Assembly (NCBI GenBank): GCA_949752735.1
Contig: OX457036.1
Location: 14,196,516-14,260,515, forward strand
Direction of reading: 5' to 3'
Source of the DNA: Lumbricus terrestris
Lineage: Eukaryota > Annelida > Clitellata > Crassiclitellata > Lumbricidae
Length of the DNA: 64,000 nt
Below the pieces are notes generated by a model. That model was not told where the DNA came from. It did not search any database and saw nothing but the letters and a program-made list of their open reading frames with translations. The position numbers and the translations under genes are program-made. Positions within the stretch are counted from its first letter, which is position 1. Every line of letters starts with the position of its first letter. Below are positions 46,181 through 55,808 of this stretch, one piece after another.

Positions 46181-46522
46181 CAAGGCCCATTTTAAAACCA
46201 TGCATGTATAATTAATGATCTAAGTCCAAATAATATAATGTCATGCGATATTTACTCGATAACAGATGCCAGAAATGTTCAGAACTGCTTGAAACGACTA
46301 GATGTGAAAGTGAAAACCAGTAACGTTGTCTGACTTGTCTCTCCCAGGCAAGGCCCATTTTAAAACCATGCATGTATAATTAATGATCTAAGTCCAAATA
46401 ATATAATGTCATGCGATATTTACTCGATAACAGATGCCAGAAATGTTCAGAACTGCTTGAAACGACTAGATGTGAAAGTGAAAACCAGTTACGTTTACGT
46501 TGTCTGACTTGTCTCTCCCAGG
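46181..46522 (+). repeat. 168-bp tandem duplication
   Basis: CAAGGCCCATTTTAAAACCA begins at 46181 and again at 46349. The two units are almost identical throughout; the second has a 6-bp TACGTT duplication near its end. The high identity suggests a recent event. No coding content. Confidence 0.95.
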
Positions 46523-46694
46523 TTAGACGCCATTACTTTGCATATATACAGCGTAGATTGTAACGTAGACATAAATTCTCAGCTATATAGAGTGCTCAGT
46601 GACCAGACATAGACCTAATGGCTGCGACTGCATTCTATAGACTTCGTAACCAACGCCTTGTTTATTAGACAGCGGCGCATTAGAAGCTACTATA

Positions 46695-47841
46695 CAGGGT
46701 GCGCCAAAAAAAGACCCCCTAGGTTTTTTGCCAATATTTTGACCAAAAGTAAGAATTTCCAAATGAAATTTTACAGGCTTATAGACAATTCATATTTACA
46801 CATAATGGCCAGATTTCATCAAAATATTTCAAACGGAACAAAAGTTACATCACTTTTAGTAAGGTCACCCACCGTTTTTTGACGATTCAAAAACGAAGCG
46901 CAAAAAAATTAGGTTGGCCAAAATTAAGAATATCGAAATGAAATTTTACAGGCTTTAAGACAATTCATATTTGCACATGGTGGTCAGATTTCATGAAAAT
47001 ATATCAAGCAGGACAAAAGTTATACCACTTTTAGTGAGGCCACCCACCGTTTTTGACGATTCAAAAACGAAACACAACAAAAAGTACCAAAAACACGATT
47101 TTATTAAATCTCATCTCAAATAACTGTTGTCAAATGAACTTGGCAGTGCTTCACAACTTGTGTTCAATGTGCCCACCACCAGTGACAAAACTTCTTTTGA
47201 GTTTCTTTGCAAAGTTCTTGATGGACCTGTTGATTAATCTGACAGATTCCTTATTTACCAATTTGATTGTCATCTTGCTAAGTGACTTCCCAGTGACGTG
47301 CAGCTTCGCTGGTGCCCGGTTTCTTTTTAAATAGTAATAATAATGATCATCTGACAATATCAAGGCTATTTGATAACAATTATTTAAGATGAGACTTAAT
47401 AAAATCGTGTTTTGCTACTTTTTGCTGCGTTACGTCTTTGAATCGTCAAGAAACGGAAGGTGGCCTCACTAAAAGTGGTATAACTTATGTTCTGTTTGAA
47501 ATATTTTGATGGAATCTGACCACCATGTGCAGATATGAATTGTCTTAAAGCCAGTAAAATTTCATTTTGATATTCTTACTTTTGGCCAAGATATTGGCCA
47601 GAACAGTTAGATTGGTTTTTTGTTACTTTTTGTTGCGTCGCGTTTTTGAATCGTCAAAAAACGGTGGGTGACCTCACTAAAAGTGATGTAACTTTTGTTC
47701 CGTTTGAAATATTTTGATGAAATCTGGCCATAATGTGTAAATATGAATTGTCTATGAGCCTGTAAAATTTCATTTGGAAATTCTTACTTTTGGTCAAGAT
47801 ATTGGCAAAAAACCTAGGGGGGTCTTTTTTGGCGCACCCTG
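46695..47841. mobile_element. Tc1/mariner-type foldback element
   Basis: The ends CAGGGTGCGCCAAAAAAAGA and its inverse are flanked by TATA on both sides (TA target). It is inverted nearly throughout, including 'aaacacgattttattaa' (47090) against its inverse (47396). The modules are the same as in 5950-6725. The unpaired centre carries a transposase C-terminus (minus strand). Confidence 0.92.
47151..47363 (-). pseudogene. mariner-like transposase C-terminus
   Basis: The 70-codon minus frame ends KRSFVTGGGHIEHKL-stop. The terminal GGHIEH-type motif, preceded by a basic helix (NRSIKNFAKKLKR), is typical of the C-terminus of a group of Tc1/mariner transposases. The catalytic domain is absent. 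It sits at the centre of the 46695-47841 palindrome, so this foldback may derive from the 3' end of a full mariner element plus an inverted copy. Confidence 0.7.
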
Positions 47842-47848
47842 TATATAG

Positions 47849-48237
47849 TAGTTGCAACTTGCAACTATAAACAGCAACGATTGAACCAGCTACGCGAATT
47901 AAAATTTAAAAAACTTATTAGCTGATGGTTCTCGCTTCAAGAAGCTTTTTTTCGTGTGTACGTGTGCGTGTGTTTGTGCGTGTGTGTGTGCGCGCACTCG
48001 CGCTTAGGTGTAAGTATTATTCGTTATAATCAGCTAGAGAATAATAGGCTTATAAGCGGCTAAATAATGATAGTCATGACTATAGGTTTTTGCATACTCA
48101 ACTGCGACACCCCAATAGTAGAGTCGGCTTCCCTAAATTTTCTTATTTTGGAGAAGCTGATATATAATTCTACAATATCCAGTGACTTTTTGAAGAGAGT
48201 GTATATATTACTATATATGCACAAACAGAAACATAGC
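47849..48237. other. non-coding gap
   Basis: GT-rich stretch at 47953-47990; no gene seen. Confidence 0.5.
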
Positions 48238-49530
48238 CTGCACATGCTCGTCTTGGTCCTCTCCTGTTTTTAATCTATATCAATGACCTCCCAAATTCAT
48301 CATCCATCTTACACTATATTCTATTTGCAGATGATTCTAATGTATTTTTTATCGCATGCCTCCTATGATCAGCTTCTTCAGCTAGTCAATAATGAATTAA
48401 TATCAGCTAGTGATTGGTTCAAGGCAAATAAACTTTCATTAAACCTACCTAAAACTAATTATATCATATTTCGCTCAAATAAAAAACCAATACCTATAAC
48501 AAATAATGAGCTGCTTATTGACAACAAAGTTATTCCTCAAGTTTACACGACAAAATTCCTTGGCGTTCATATTGATCAGCACCTAAAATGGAAAGTCCAT
48601 TTAGACGAAATAAGTTTTTAAAAAATCAAAAAGCATTATTAAGAGAGTCTCTTACTTGCTTCCCTCTCATGTGCTTATCAATCTATATTTCACCCTAGTC
48701 TATCCATACCTTACTTACTCTAATTTAATTTGGACTTCATCCTATGATACCCATCTCCATGTTTTAAGGACCTTGCAAAAAAAGCCATACGAGTTATCAC
48801 TAAATCCACTGTTAACTGTCATACTGGTCCCCTATTTGCTGAGCATAAACTCCTAAATATTAAGCAGATTAGATTTGAACAGACATCTCAATTTATGTAT
48901 CAATACATCAATAACCTCCTCCCTTCTTCCTTTGCATCCTACTTCTCTCCTGCATTGCATCCGATTGGACTCACTAGAGGTAATAGAGACTTCAGTATTA
49001 TTTTTGCAAAAACAAATGCTCGGAAATTTTCCATTAAATTCCAAGGCCCTGTCATATGGAATAAAATTCCGATTCACATTCGTAAGGCTACTAACTTAAC
49101 TCACTTTAAACACCTGTTAGTGTGTATACAGTATACATTATGTAATATTTTCTGTTAATAGCATGAGGGGTTACCCATGCTAATGCTGATTTATTTGATT
49201 GTTTGATTGCTTTTGCTTTTATTTTGTTCTTTCTCTGAGTTTTTCATGTAGTGTTAACTACATTAGTTTGTTTTTTTGGATAATAATTTTTTTCTTTCCC
49301 TAGTTAAGTAATATCTCTGCATTCCAATACTCCCTTCATCTTTCACTTTCTCACTTCACTTTGTTAATTAGGCCCCTGCTTAGCGGGACTTGTCTCTTTT
49401 GGTGTGCCTATTTGCTCCCTCACTCTTATAATACCTATTCACTTTGAGTATTTCCTTATTGCGAATTATGTCTATACTTTGTTAAACATACATGTACAAT
49501 TGAATTGTTGGGATCAATAAAAATATGTCT
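48238..49530 (+). pseudogene. LINE reverse transcriptase, 5'-truncated, frameshifted
   Basis: From 48243: LGPLLFLIYINDLPNSSS, then ILFADDSNVFF (catalytic FADD). After a frame change come VNNELISASDWFKANKLSLN and FLGVHIDQHLKWK. After another, LPSHVLINLYFTLVYPYLTY and NLIWTSSYD. After a third, GPVIWNKIPIHIR and LTHFKHLL, ending near 49158. The 3' UTR runs to AATAAAAATATG at about 49518-49528. Same architecture as 7570-8618 but a different subfamily and more decayed (three frameshifts). Confidence 0.9.
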
Positions 49531-50164
49531 AGGCCTATGTCTATCTGCATGGTATTCTTTGGGAGAATGCGAGGCTAGAGACGAATTGTTCAACTATAGG
49601 CCTACATAGCCTAGGCCTAATTCATAAGTCAATCAGCATAACTGTGAATTACCGGTAGGCTACCTTGTCAGTGGCGAACTCCTCACTGGCGCAGTGTGCA
49701 TAAAACCTACCAAGAATTCGCAAAGTTAAGGTTTGTATTCCCAATAAAGTTAATTTTCATTCAATATCCTGAAGAATTTAAAAATGCTATAATACTTGCT
49801 ATAGATAATTTTGGCTTATATTATTTTGTCAGTCAAACATTTGCAGAAATTTGTTCTGAAAATCCAAAAACATGAAAAAGTTTAATTTTCACGTTAAATA
49901 TTTGGTGCCATGGCACATAAAAATTAATATGCTCGCACTGCATGGTTTCATCTGATAAAACGTGATCTTAAATATATTCAGGATTGCAGTAGGCGTATAA
50001 TAATGAGCCAATTCTCAGTCAAACTGTAGACCTAACAACGCTTGCAAAAGTGAAAACAGGCATTGCATCATTTTTTGATTTTAAGTCAAATCTTCTAACG
50101 CTTGGTAAATAATTAGGCTACGTAAAAATCGCAGGATATATATAGAAGAGTGGTGTGGGATGAA
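49531..50164. other. non-coding gap
   Basis: No gene seen. CAGTGGCGAACTCCTCACTGGCG at 49671 hints at a small inverted repeat. Confidence 0.45.
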
Positions 50165-50235
50165 TGCGCAGGAGCACGGGACAGGGAATCATGGAAGAGA
50201 GTAGTCAAGCAGGCGCGGATTTAGAGGGGGGCGGA

Positions 50236-50696
50236 GCCGGTGACACGAAACGGAGTATATCCCCCATGAAAGCCATCCGGGGGGATGAATTAATCTATCC
50301 CCCGGATGGAATTAACCAGTCTATACTATCCGGGGGGATAAACCATTCTATCCCCTTTTTTGAAAAATGAGCATAATAAAAAAGAATATGCTGTAATCAA
50401 AATTTAAAGTGACTCTAATTGTTTTAAGTGTCCTAAGCAATGCTCAGATAAAGGCAACTCGAATTTATTTAGTGACTCTGAGTGTTTTTAAGTGTTTTAA
50501 AAGTTTTAAGTGCTCTAAAAACAGGGCAAAAGAAATTGTATAGTAGGAATAAACATACTTGTTAGTGTCATTGTTCAACATAAAGCAGATGAAAATTAAT
50601 TTGTCCAAAAAAATACACGCGGAAGCGGTTTTTTCGACTTTTTGTAATTTGGGGGATACAATTAATACGGGGGATACTCTATTTCGTGACACCGGC
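50236..50696. mobile_element. small inverted-repeat element nested in the 50210-51611 element
   Basis: GCCGGTGACACGAAA at the left and TTTCGTGACACCGGC at the right are a perfect 15-bp inverted pair. CCCCCGGATGG/ATCCGGGGGGAT motifs recur just inside. TSD not resolved. Confidence 0.7.
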
Positions 50697-51026
50697 GTAC
50701 GCCCCCCTAAACCTGCAGCAAATGCTCTCAAACTAAACTGACCTAAAACTAATCTAATTGCAGTTTGGGAATACGATGTTTGAAGTAGCTGGACCGGCAG
50801 AATGGAGCTCTCTTACCGGAGCTCTCTTACCGAGTCATTCTAGAACGTCTACCGAGTCATTATAGAATATAACCCCTTGCTTATTGAATCTATTTTTATA
50901 CAATTACTAGTGTAGGCCTATTCAATTTCTATCATTACTATGTTAATTATCGTATGATAAATTGGCATCGACTATATTATTTTTATTTGGGGGCAGAAAG
51001 GGGGAGGGGCAAATTTCCAGGGGCAG

Positions 51027-51360
51027 ATGTGGAGAAACGCTGACAGCACACCAAGCACCCTGTCGGACACCCTCGCTGACAGCCGCTCCTGTCGTATTAT
51101 GTATCCAAATATTACCACAATAATTCACATTTTGCTGCTCACTTCTGTCACGGCTTGCAGTGTTGAACGAGCAAATTCTAGTCTGCGATTTGTGAAGTCG
51201 TGTTTCCGAAGTACACTGAAGAGGACAGATTTAATGCACTCATTTTATTGTCTGTCCACAAGGACATCAAGTTAGACATTGATGACATTATCAATGCCTA
51301 CGCCAGAAAGCATCCAAGGAGAATGACACTGCTTAATCCACTGGCATGTGACACTTAATT
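51027..51360 (+). pseudogene. hAT transposase C-terminal (dimerisation) remnant
   Basis: The frame MYPNITTIIHILLLTSVTAC continues SVERANSSLRFVKSCFRSTL, the hAT C-terminal dimerisation block ('AERSFS.LR.IKTYLRST'). After one frame change near 51240 it continues LLSVHKDIKLDIDDIINAYA then KHPRRMTLL and a stop. The N-terminal zinc finger and catalytic part are missing, so it is a 3' remnant. It lies in its own element, in the sense orientation relative to the right terminus. Confidence 0.88.
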
Positions 51361-51675
51361 ATTTCCTTTTTGGATCAAGGGTTGCATGATCAAAACCGAT
51401 AACTGATTTATAATCGTTTCACTGTTAACCTTCAGTGGAGACCAGTGGTTTTATATGAGAAACTATATATTTTTTTAAAGTTCCATAACATTTTCTATAA
51501 AAAGGATCATTATAGTTTTGCGTGATCTAATTTCATATATATATATATATTTACGGGATTGGATTGGTAGTATTTACGCCCCCCTAACCAGAAATCCTGG
51601 ATCCGCCTCTGTCAAGTGCGCAGTGGACACCTACGGGCTGTCAGCCCATGGACAATGAAGAGAAGAAGAAAAGAT

Positions 51676-52040
51676 CTACTAAATGTATCGAATTAGACCT
51701 TTAATCTGCGTAACACAACTGCAATACGCAAGGTTCAACTAGAAAGAATGAAAACGATGCGGGATTAAATTTTAAAGACAACCTTAAAACGCGGTACCTT
51801 AGGTGGCTAATGTGAATAATTATATATTAATAAAAAAATAGGTCTACATGCATACATACAGACACGCAGCGGTTCGAAAAATTTGTAGGGCTACGGAATT
51901 TCGGAAACAATGGATGTCCTCTAACCTGTTGCGGCTAAAACCTACCAAGACAAAATAATATCCGGTTTGACACCCGCGAGCCACTGGCTAAAATAGACAT
52001 GAAAGTTTTAATATTAGTTTCCTTGGACCGCTTTCTCATC
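51676..52040. other. non-coding gap
   Basis: No gene or named repeat. Confidence 0.45.
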
Positions 52041-52156
52041 CTTTGGGCGGGACCTTGGTGTTAGGTCTACTCTGGACCAAGAGTTAACTTTTACTCCGCA
52101 TATAGACCGGCTACGTCGTGACTGTTATTACCAGTTGCGCCAGCTCAGGGTGGCAT

Positions 52157-52229
<73 letters not shown>

Positions 52230-52700
52230 CTCTCTCGCTCTCTCATTCTCTCTCTCTAACTTTTGGGGCCGCCTCTATACCCTTGTCCACCCATTCGTAG
52301 TTTTACTTTCCCGCCTTGACTACTGCAGTGCCCTTTATGATGGACTATCGGCTGACCGGATTGGCTGTCTGGAACGGGTCCTATACGTACTGCAACGCGA
52401 CTTATTGGTCATAATTTTATTCCAAAATTTGGTTATTTCTCAAATCATATGCGTGATGTCCTTCCTTGGCTCCCTTTCCCGCAACGGGCTACCTTCAGGA
52501 TCTGCGTATTGATTAGGCGGTGCATTGAGGGGAGGGGCTGGTCCCTCTATAGCTGTGAGAACTCTGTTGTTCCACCTCAGGTGTTTAGCGTCGAGTCATA
52601 CTTCGGATGGAGGACCAAGCTGCGCGTTTGATTCCCCGCTCGCGGACTGCTATCCGACAGCGCCGATAATTCTCGGTCGCTGGTTCAAAAACTGAAATGG
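52041..52700 (+). pseudogene. CR1-like LINE RT C-terminus with an internal microsatellite
   Basis: STLDQELTFTPHIDRLRRD (52070) and YYQLRQLRVAS come before the (TC)n array. After it follow LYTLVHPFVV, SRLDYCSALYDGLSADRI, LERVLYVLQRD, HMRDVLPWLPFPQRATFRIC and RCIEGRG. This is the CR1-group order 'YQLR.LR..SRSLS...TLVHAFV.SRLDYCN.LL.GL...LQRVLNAAARL..H..DVLHWLP...RI'. The coding bridge (SRSLS, naturally TC-rich) has become the (TC)n run at 52160-52257. Frameshifts make it dead. Confidence 0.9.
52160..52257 (+). repeat. (TC)n microsatellite within a LINE
   Basis: An almost pure TC array, interrupted by a few CGCTC units towards its 3' end. Confidence 0.97.
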
Positions 52701-52758
52701 ACTCCCTGTTACACTGCGCTTATTCCCCAAATACAAACATAATAATTATGTAGCGCAG

Positions 52759-52936
52759 CAGTGCTTAAAGTGTGGAAAAGTAAGTGCCTGGACGCCCCTT
52801 ACCTTTCCAAAAGAAGTGCCTGGACGCCCTTTACCTTTCCAGGTTGTGCTGGCCAATAAGTGGCAGGACGGCGTTCAGAATTTAAAAGAAGTGCATGGAT
52901 GCCGTCCATGATCATCCAGCCACACTTTAAGCCCTG
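52759..52936. mobile_element. 178-bp hAT-type MITE
   Basis: The termini CAGTGCTTAAAGTGTGG and CCACACTTTAAGCCCTG are flanked by TAGCGCAG (52751-52758) and TAGCACAG (52937-52944), an 8-bp TSD with one mismatch. AAGTGCCTGGACGCCC is repeated inside. Confidence 0.92.
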
Positions 52937-53789
52937 TAGCACAGCCAATACATACCTATGATCGAAGCACTGCAATTCATGAACATCTCACGGTTCTTCA
53001 AACATGTGCAGGAACGGCATTCATCAGTATCGAGCCGATCGGTCGAAAGCCTATTCGCAATTGACGGTCGGTAGCATTGCGAGCTGAGCCGAGCTCTCTT
53101 GCCGTTAATCTATCCTCTAAAAAGATAGACCAACCAAAAACTGCGATTATGAATGCATGGAGACACACCATCCAAGAACGTTCGAAATTCACGGCAGAAA
53201 CGTGATATTATTCCAAAAAGGCAAACTCATACACATAGATCTCACACATGGAGTAGGACTCTCCGCTTTCTTTTTGGCGTAGGCCTGCCCAGGTCTCTCT
53301 CTTGGCAGGGCCGTTTTTAACATAGGTGCAATCGGTGCGGCGCACCGACTGCTCTGAGCCGAGTTTTGTTGCTGTCTATTGGCTAAATGTCTTATTCGAG
53401 TCTCAGTCTTACTTAAACTTTTGTAAAATCCGTAAATGTAAGAAAACATTGATTTAAAGGCCAAGCTTGACATTCCAGGTTCTCTTGGTTGAATAATGAA
53501 TAATAAATTATGGGTGTGGCTAATAGAACCAATGACCGTCTGCTTTAAGTTTTGTTGACGAATGACGAGAGATGACCGTTATCATATCCCCAAGAGGTTA
53601 ACTAAAAATTCACTGACGCTGCGTGCTTGCTTACTGAAATTTTTCGTACAATGACTAATCTTGTATACAAGACAGGATTCAGGCTATACCTGGTACGTTG
53701 AAGCCCAGAGTATTATTAGCCTACAATAATAATTATGTTGATATTGATACTTGAATACTTCACGTTTTCATACGTAATTTTAACTGAAT

Positions 53790-53880
53790 GTGACGTAACG
53801 CCACCAGTCGGAATCTCCTCCGCTGAACGGTCTTTTAGTGTCCTGCGTCGTTTGAAAACTCATTTGCGCAGTACAAATGC
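53790..53880 (+). pseudogene. hAT transposase dimerisation-domain remnant
   Basis: ISSAERSFSVLRRLKTHLRS is the canonical hAT C-terminal motif (AERSFS.LRRLKTYLRST). It is truncated just after TN, where the MITE-like sequence takes over. Confidence 0.88.
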
Positions 53881-53904
53881 AATATGGCAACCAATGGATC
53901 TTCC

Positions 53905-54174
53905 GATTTGGCGTTCTTGTCAATTTCCATACTCATCCGCCAAAATTTCTGACAACCTTTTTTTAGTCATCCAGTCGAAATCTCATGTAAATTTTCCATT
54001 GGCATCCGCCAAAATTTCTGACGACTTTTATTTTTTTTAGTCATCCGGTCGAAAATCCTGTAAATATTTCAGTTTGCATGTAAAAAAAACCCGGATGGCC
54101 TTTTTTTCGGGGGCTTAGCGCCGGGTTGCCTATTATAGGGGGCTTAGCCCCCTAAACTCCCTAGCGCCACCACT
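53905..54174 (+). mobile_element. third copy of the CAGTGGCGGCGC MITE family (3' part)
   Basis: It ends CTAGCGCCACCACTG and shares 'ggatggcctttttt', 'gggggcttagcccccta' and duplicated 'ccgccaaaatttctgac' with 1-260 and 27684-27972. No left terminus was found. Confidence 0.75.
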
Positions 54175-55169
54175 GGGCCTATCATATGTACATATAGCCC
54201 TAATGCACGCGTAGCAATGATTTGGACAAAAACGGTGCTCAACCCGAGTCAACCGGCACGTGCCTCTGTGGTGGCTTTCGCACCGACGTTCCCAGAACCT
54301 TAAAAACGGCTCTGTCTCTTGGTCCCCTATTATATCTTCTCTGTACACGACTGCACTTTACTGAAGTCCCCGGGACCCCTGCGCCAGGTCTTTGCTGATG
54401 ATATTCAAGTATTCATTCCATTCATTATCATCCATCAGATACAGTCGTTGCTCTGCGCGAGATGTGCTTGACTGTTCATGTCCTTACCTTTTGGATGGCC
54501 TCAAAAGTTTCAAATTGACTTCTCGTAAATCCTTGTATACGACTCAGTTCATTTGGCTGGGTGGCCATCGGCAACTTGAGAGTATTGATATGCTCCCTGC
54601 AGCGTGCTCAAATTTTCCTTGGATTAGTTCTTCCCTTTCAGTCCGTTACCTGGGTGTTACTCTTGACCGGGAACTTAGTCTCTCCCAACATGTTAACTTA
54701 GTCTCTCGAAGCTGTTACGCTACTATCAGCTTCGTCAGCTCCGAGTAGCTTCTCGCTCTCTTTCTCATGACGCGCTAGTAACAGTACTCTCGTGCTTGTG
54801 CATGTCTATTATATGTCACTAGTCGAATTGACCATAGCTGATCGATCCTCGTCGTTTTCCCCTTGGAGTTCTGGAACGAATAGGCCTACATCGGGCTCTG
54901 CGCTCGGTTGCTACGCTCATCGGGCGAATTGCCAAATTCCCCTCTGTTCTGTCGACACGCGTAATATGTTTCACCGTCTGTCTGTGGACCTCGAATTTTT
55001 TTCGAATCGCTGCATTCTTGGTTGCGCTCCATCTTACCTGCGGGATCTCTGCCGTGTGTTCGCCGTTTCAGTGCGTCGGGCAGCGAATTTGGAAAATGAG
55101 GCCAATAAAGATAGAGCCACAAGAATGATAGCAACAAAAGCATGCACGAGAACAACTAGCGCGTCACAA

Positions 55170-55640
55170 GGAAAAGAGCGAGCAAACACTCGTAGCTGGC
55201 AACGCAGATGGTAACAGCTTTGAGAGATTATAACTTAACCTGTTGGGAAAGACTAAGTTCCCGGTCAAGGGCGACACCCAGGTCACAGGCTGTGAGGGAA
55301 AGTCGATAGTCTCAGAAAAACCTGTATCAAGTTGGAGCATCAATGAAATTATATTAAGGCTGCCAACGGCCTCTCGGCCCAATGCACTGAGTCCTATAAC
55401 TGAGTCCTACAAGGATTCACAAGAAGCCGATTTCTGGCTACCCAAGAGGAAAAGGACGTCGACTGGGGCACACCTGGCCCACAGTACGTGTCTGATGGAT
55501 AGCAGTGGATGAATGCTTGAATATCATCACCGAAGAGTGGGTGCAGAAGCATCTGGGACTTCAGTAGAGGAGCAAACGAATAAAGAAGATAATAACAAAG
55601 GACCGAGTACGGAACTCCGATGCATACCAAAAGGGGCAGG
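55170..55640 (-). pseudogene. CR1-like LINE RT fragment, minus strand
   Basis: Reading down from 55630: GVPYSVLCYYLLYSFAPLL (from GVPQGSVLGPLLF), then LFGDDIQAFIHCYPSD (FADD changed to FGDD), SSWVARNRLLVNPCRTQL, and further down VTWVSPLTGNLVFPNRLSYN (from the 'LGV.LD.ELSF' thumb motif). It faces the plus-strand LINE at 53180-55110. The Ala-to-Gly change leaves both aspartates, but frameshifts elsewhere make it dead. Confidence 0.85.
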
Positions 55641-55659
55641 GACCCAAAGGGACCTAGAG

Positions 55660-55799
55660 TAGGGTGAGAATTGCCGGGGGTTGGGGTTTCAACCCCCCCA
55701 GTCTTTCTTAGAGCCCCATGTTAAAGTATGTTTTTCACATCAAAATTCCATGTGGATCATAGTCCAACCCCCCAGTTATTTTGCAACAATTCTCACTCT
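55660..55799. mobile_element. 140-bp MITE, copy 2
   Basis: Starts TAGGGTGAGAATTGCC and ends CAACAATTCTCACTCT. Flanked by a perfect 9-bp duplication GACCTAGAG (55651-55659, 55800-55808); 8 bp is possible if one base belongs to the element. Same family as 45885-46028. Confidence 0.9.
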
Positions 55800-55808
55800 G
55801 ACCTAGAG

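Larger units (their letters stand above)
50210..51611 (+). mobile_element. hAT-superfamily element with 5-bp target duplication
   Basis: The termini CAGGCGCGGATTTAG and CTGGATCCGCCTCTG are flanked by TCAAG (50205-50209, 51612-51616). The uninterrupted LINE tail at 22180-22200 confirms the boundaries. A hAT transposase C-terminus is inside at 51027-51360. A 5-bp TSD is unusual for hAT; it has been described for a hAT5 group. Confidence 0.85.
50165..51675 (+). repeat. LINE 3' tail (GAA-tailed), split by a hAT-like element
   Basis: GAGCACGGGACAGGGAATCA, then GGAAGAGAGTAGTCAAG (50172-50209), continues after the insertion with TCAAGTGCGCAGTGGACACC, then TGGACAATGAAGAGAAG (51612-51672). The uninterrupted counterpart is at 22067-22230. 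Confidence 0.85.
53306..54314 (+). mobile_element. hAT element inserted in the LINE RT motif
   Basis: The termini CAGGGCCGTTTTTAACATAGG and CCTTAAAAACGGCTCTG are flanked by a perfect 8-bp TSD TCTCTTGG (53298-53305, 54315-54322). It holds a transposase remnant at 53790-53880 and the end of another MITE at 53905-54174. Its left end resembles 32401-33624. Confidence 0.93.
53180..55110 (+). pseudogene. CR1-like LINE RT interrupted by a hAT element
   Basis: Upstream of the insertion, SRTLRFLFGVGLPRSLSW (to 53305) is a decayed form of the 'F.FGVPQGSVLGP' motif. It resumes after 54314 with SPIISSLYTTALY, then VFADDIQVFI (catalytic FADD), VRYLGVTLDRELSLSQHVN, NMFHRLSVDLEFF and GCAPSYLRDLC. The hAT TSD (TCTCTTGG) duplicates the sequence encoding the 'LG' of that motif. 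Several stops and frameshifts. Confidence 0.82.
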
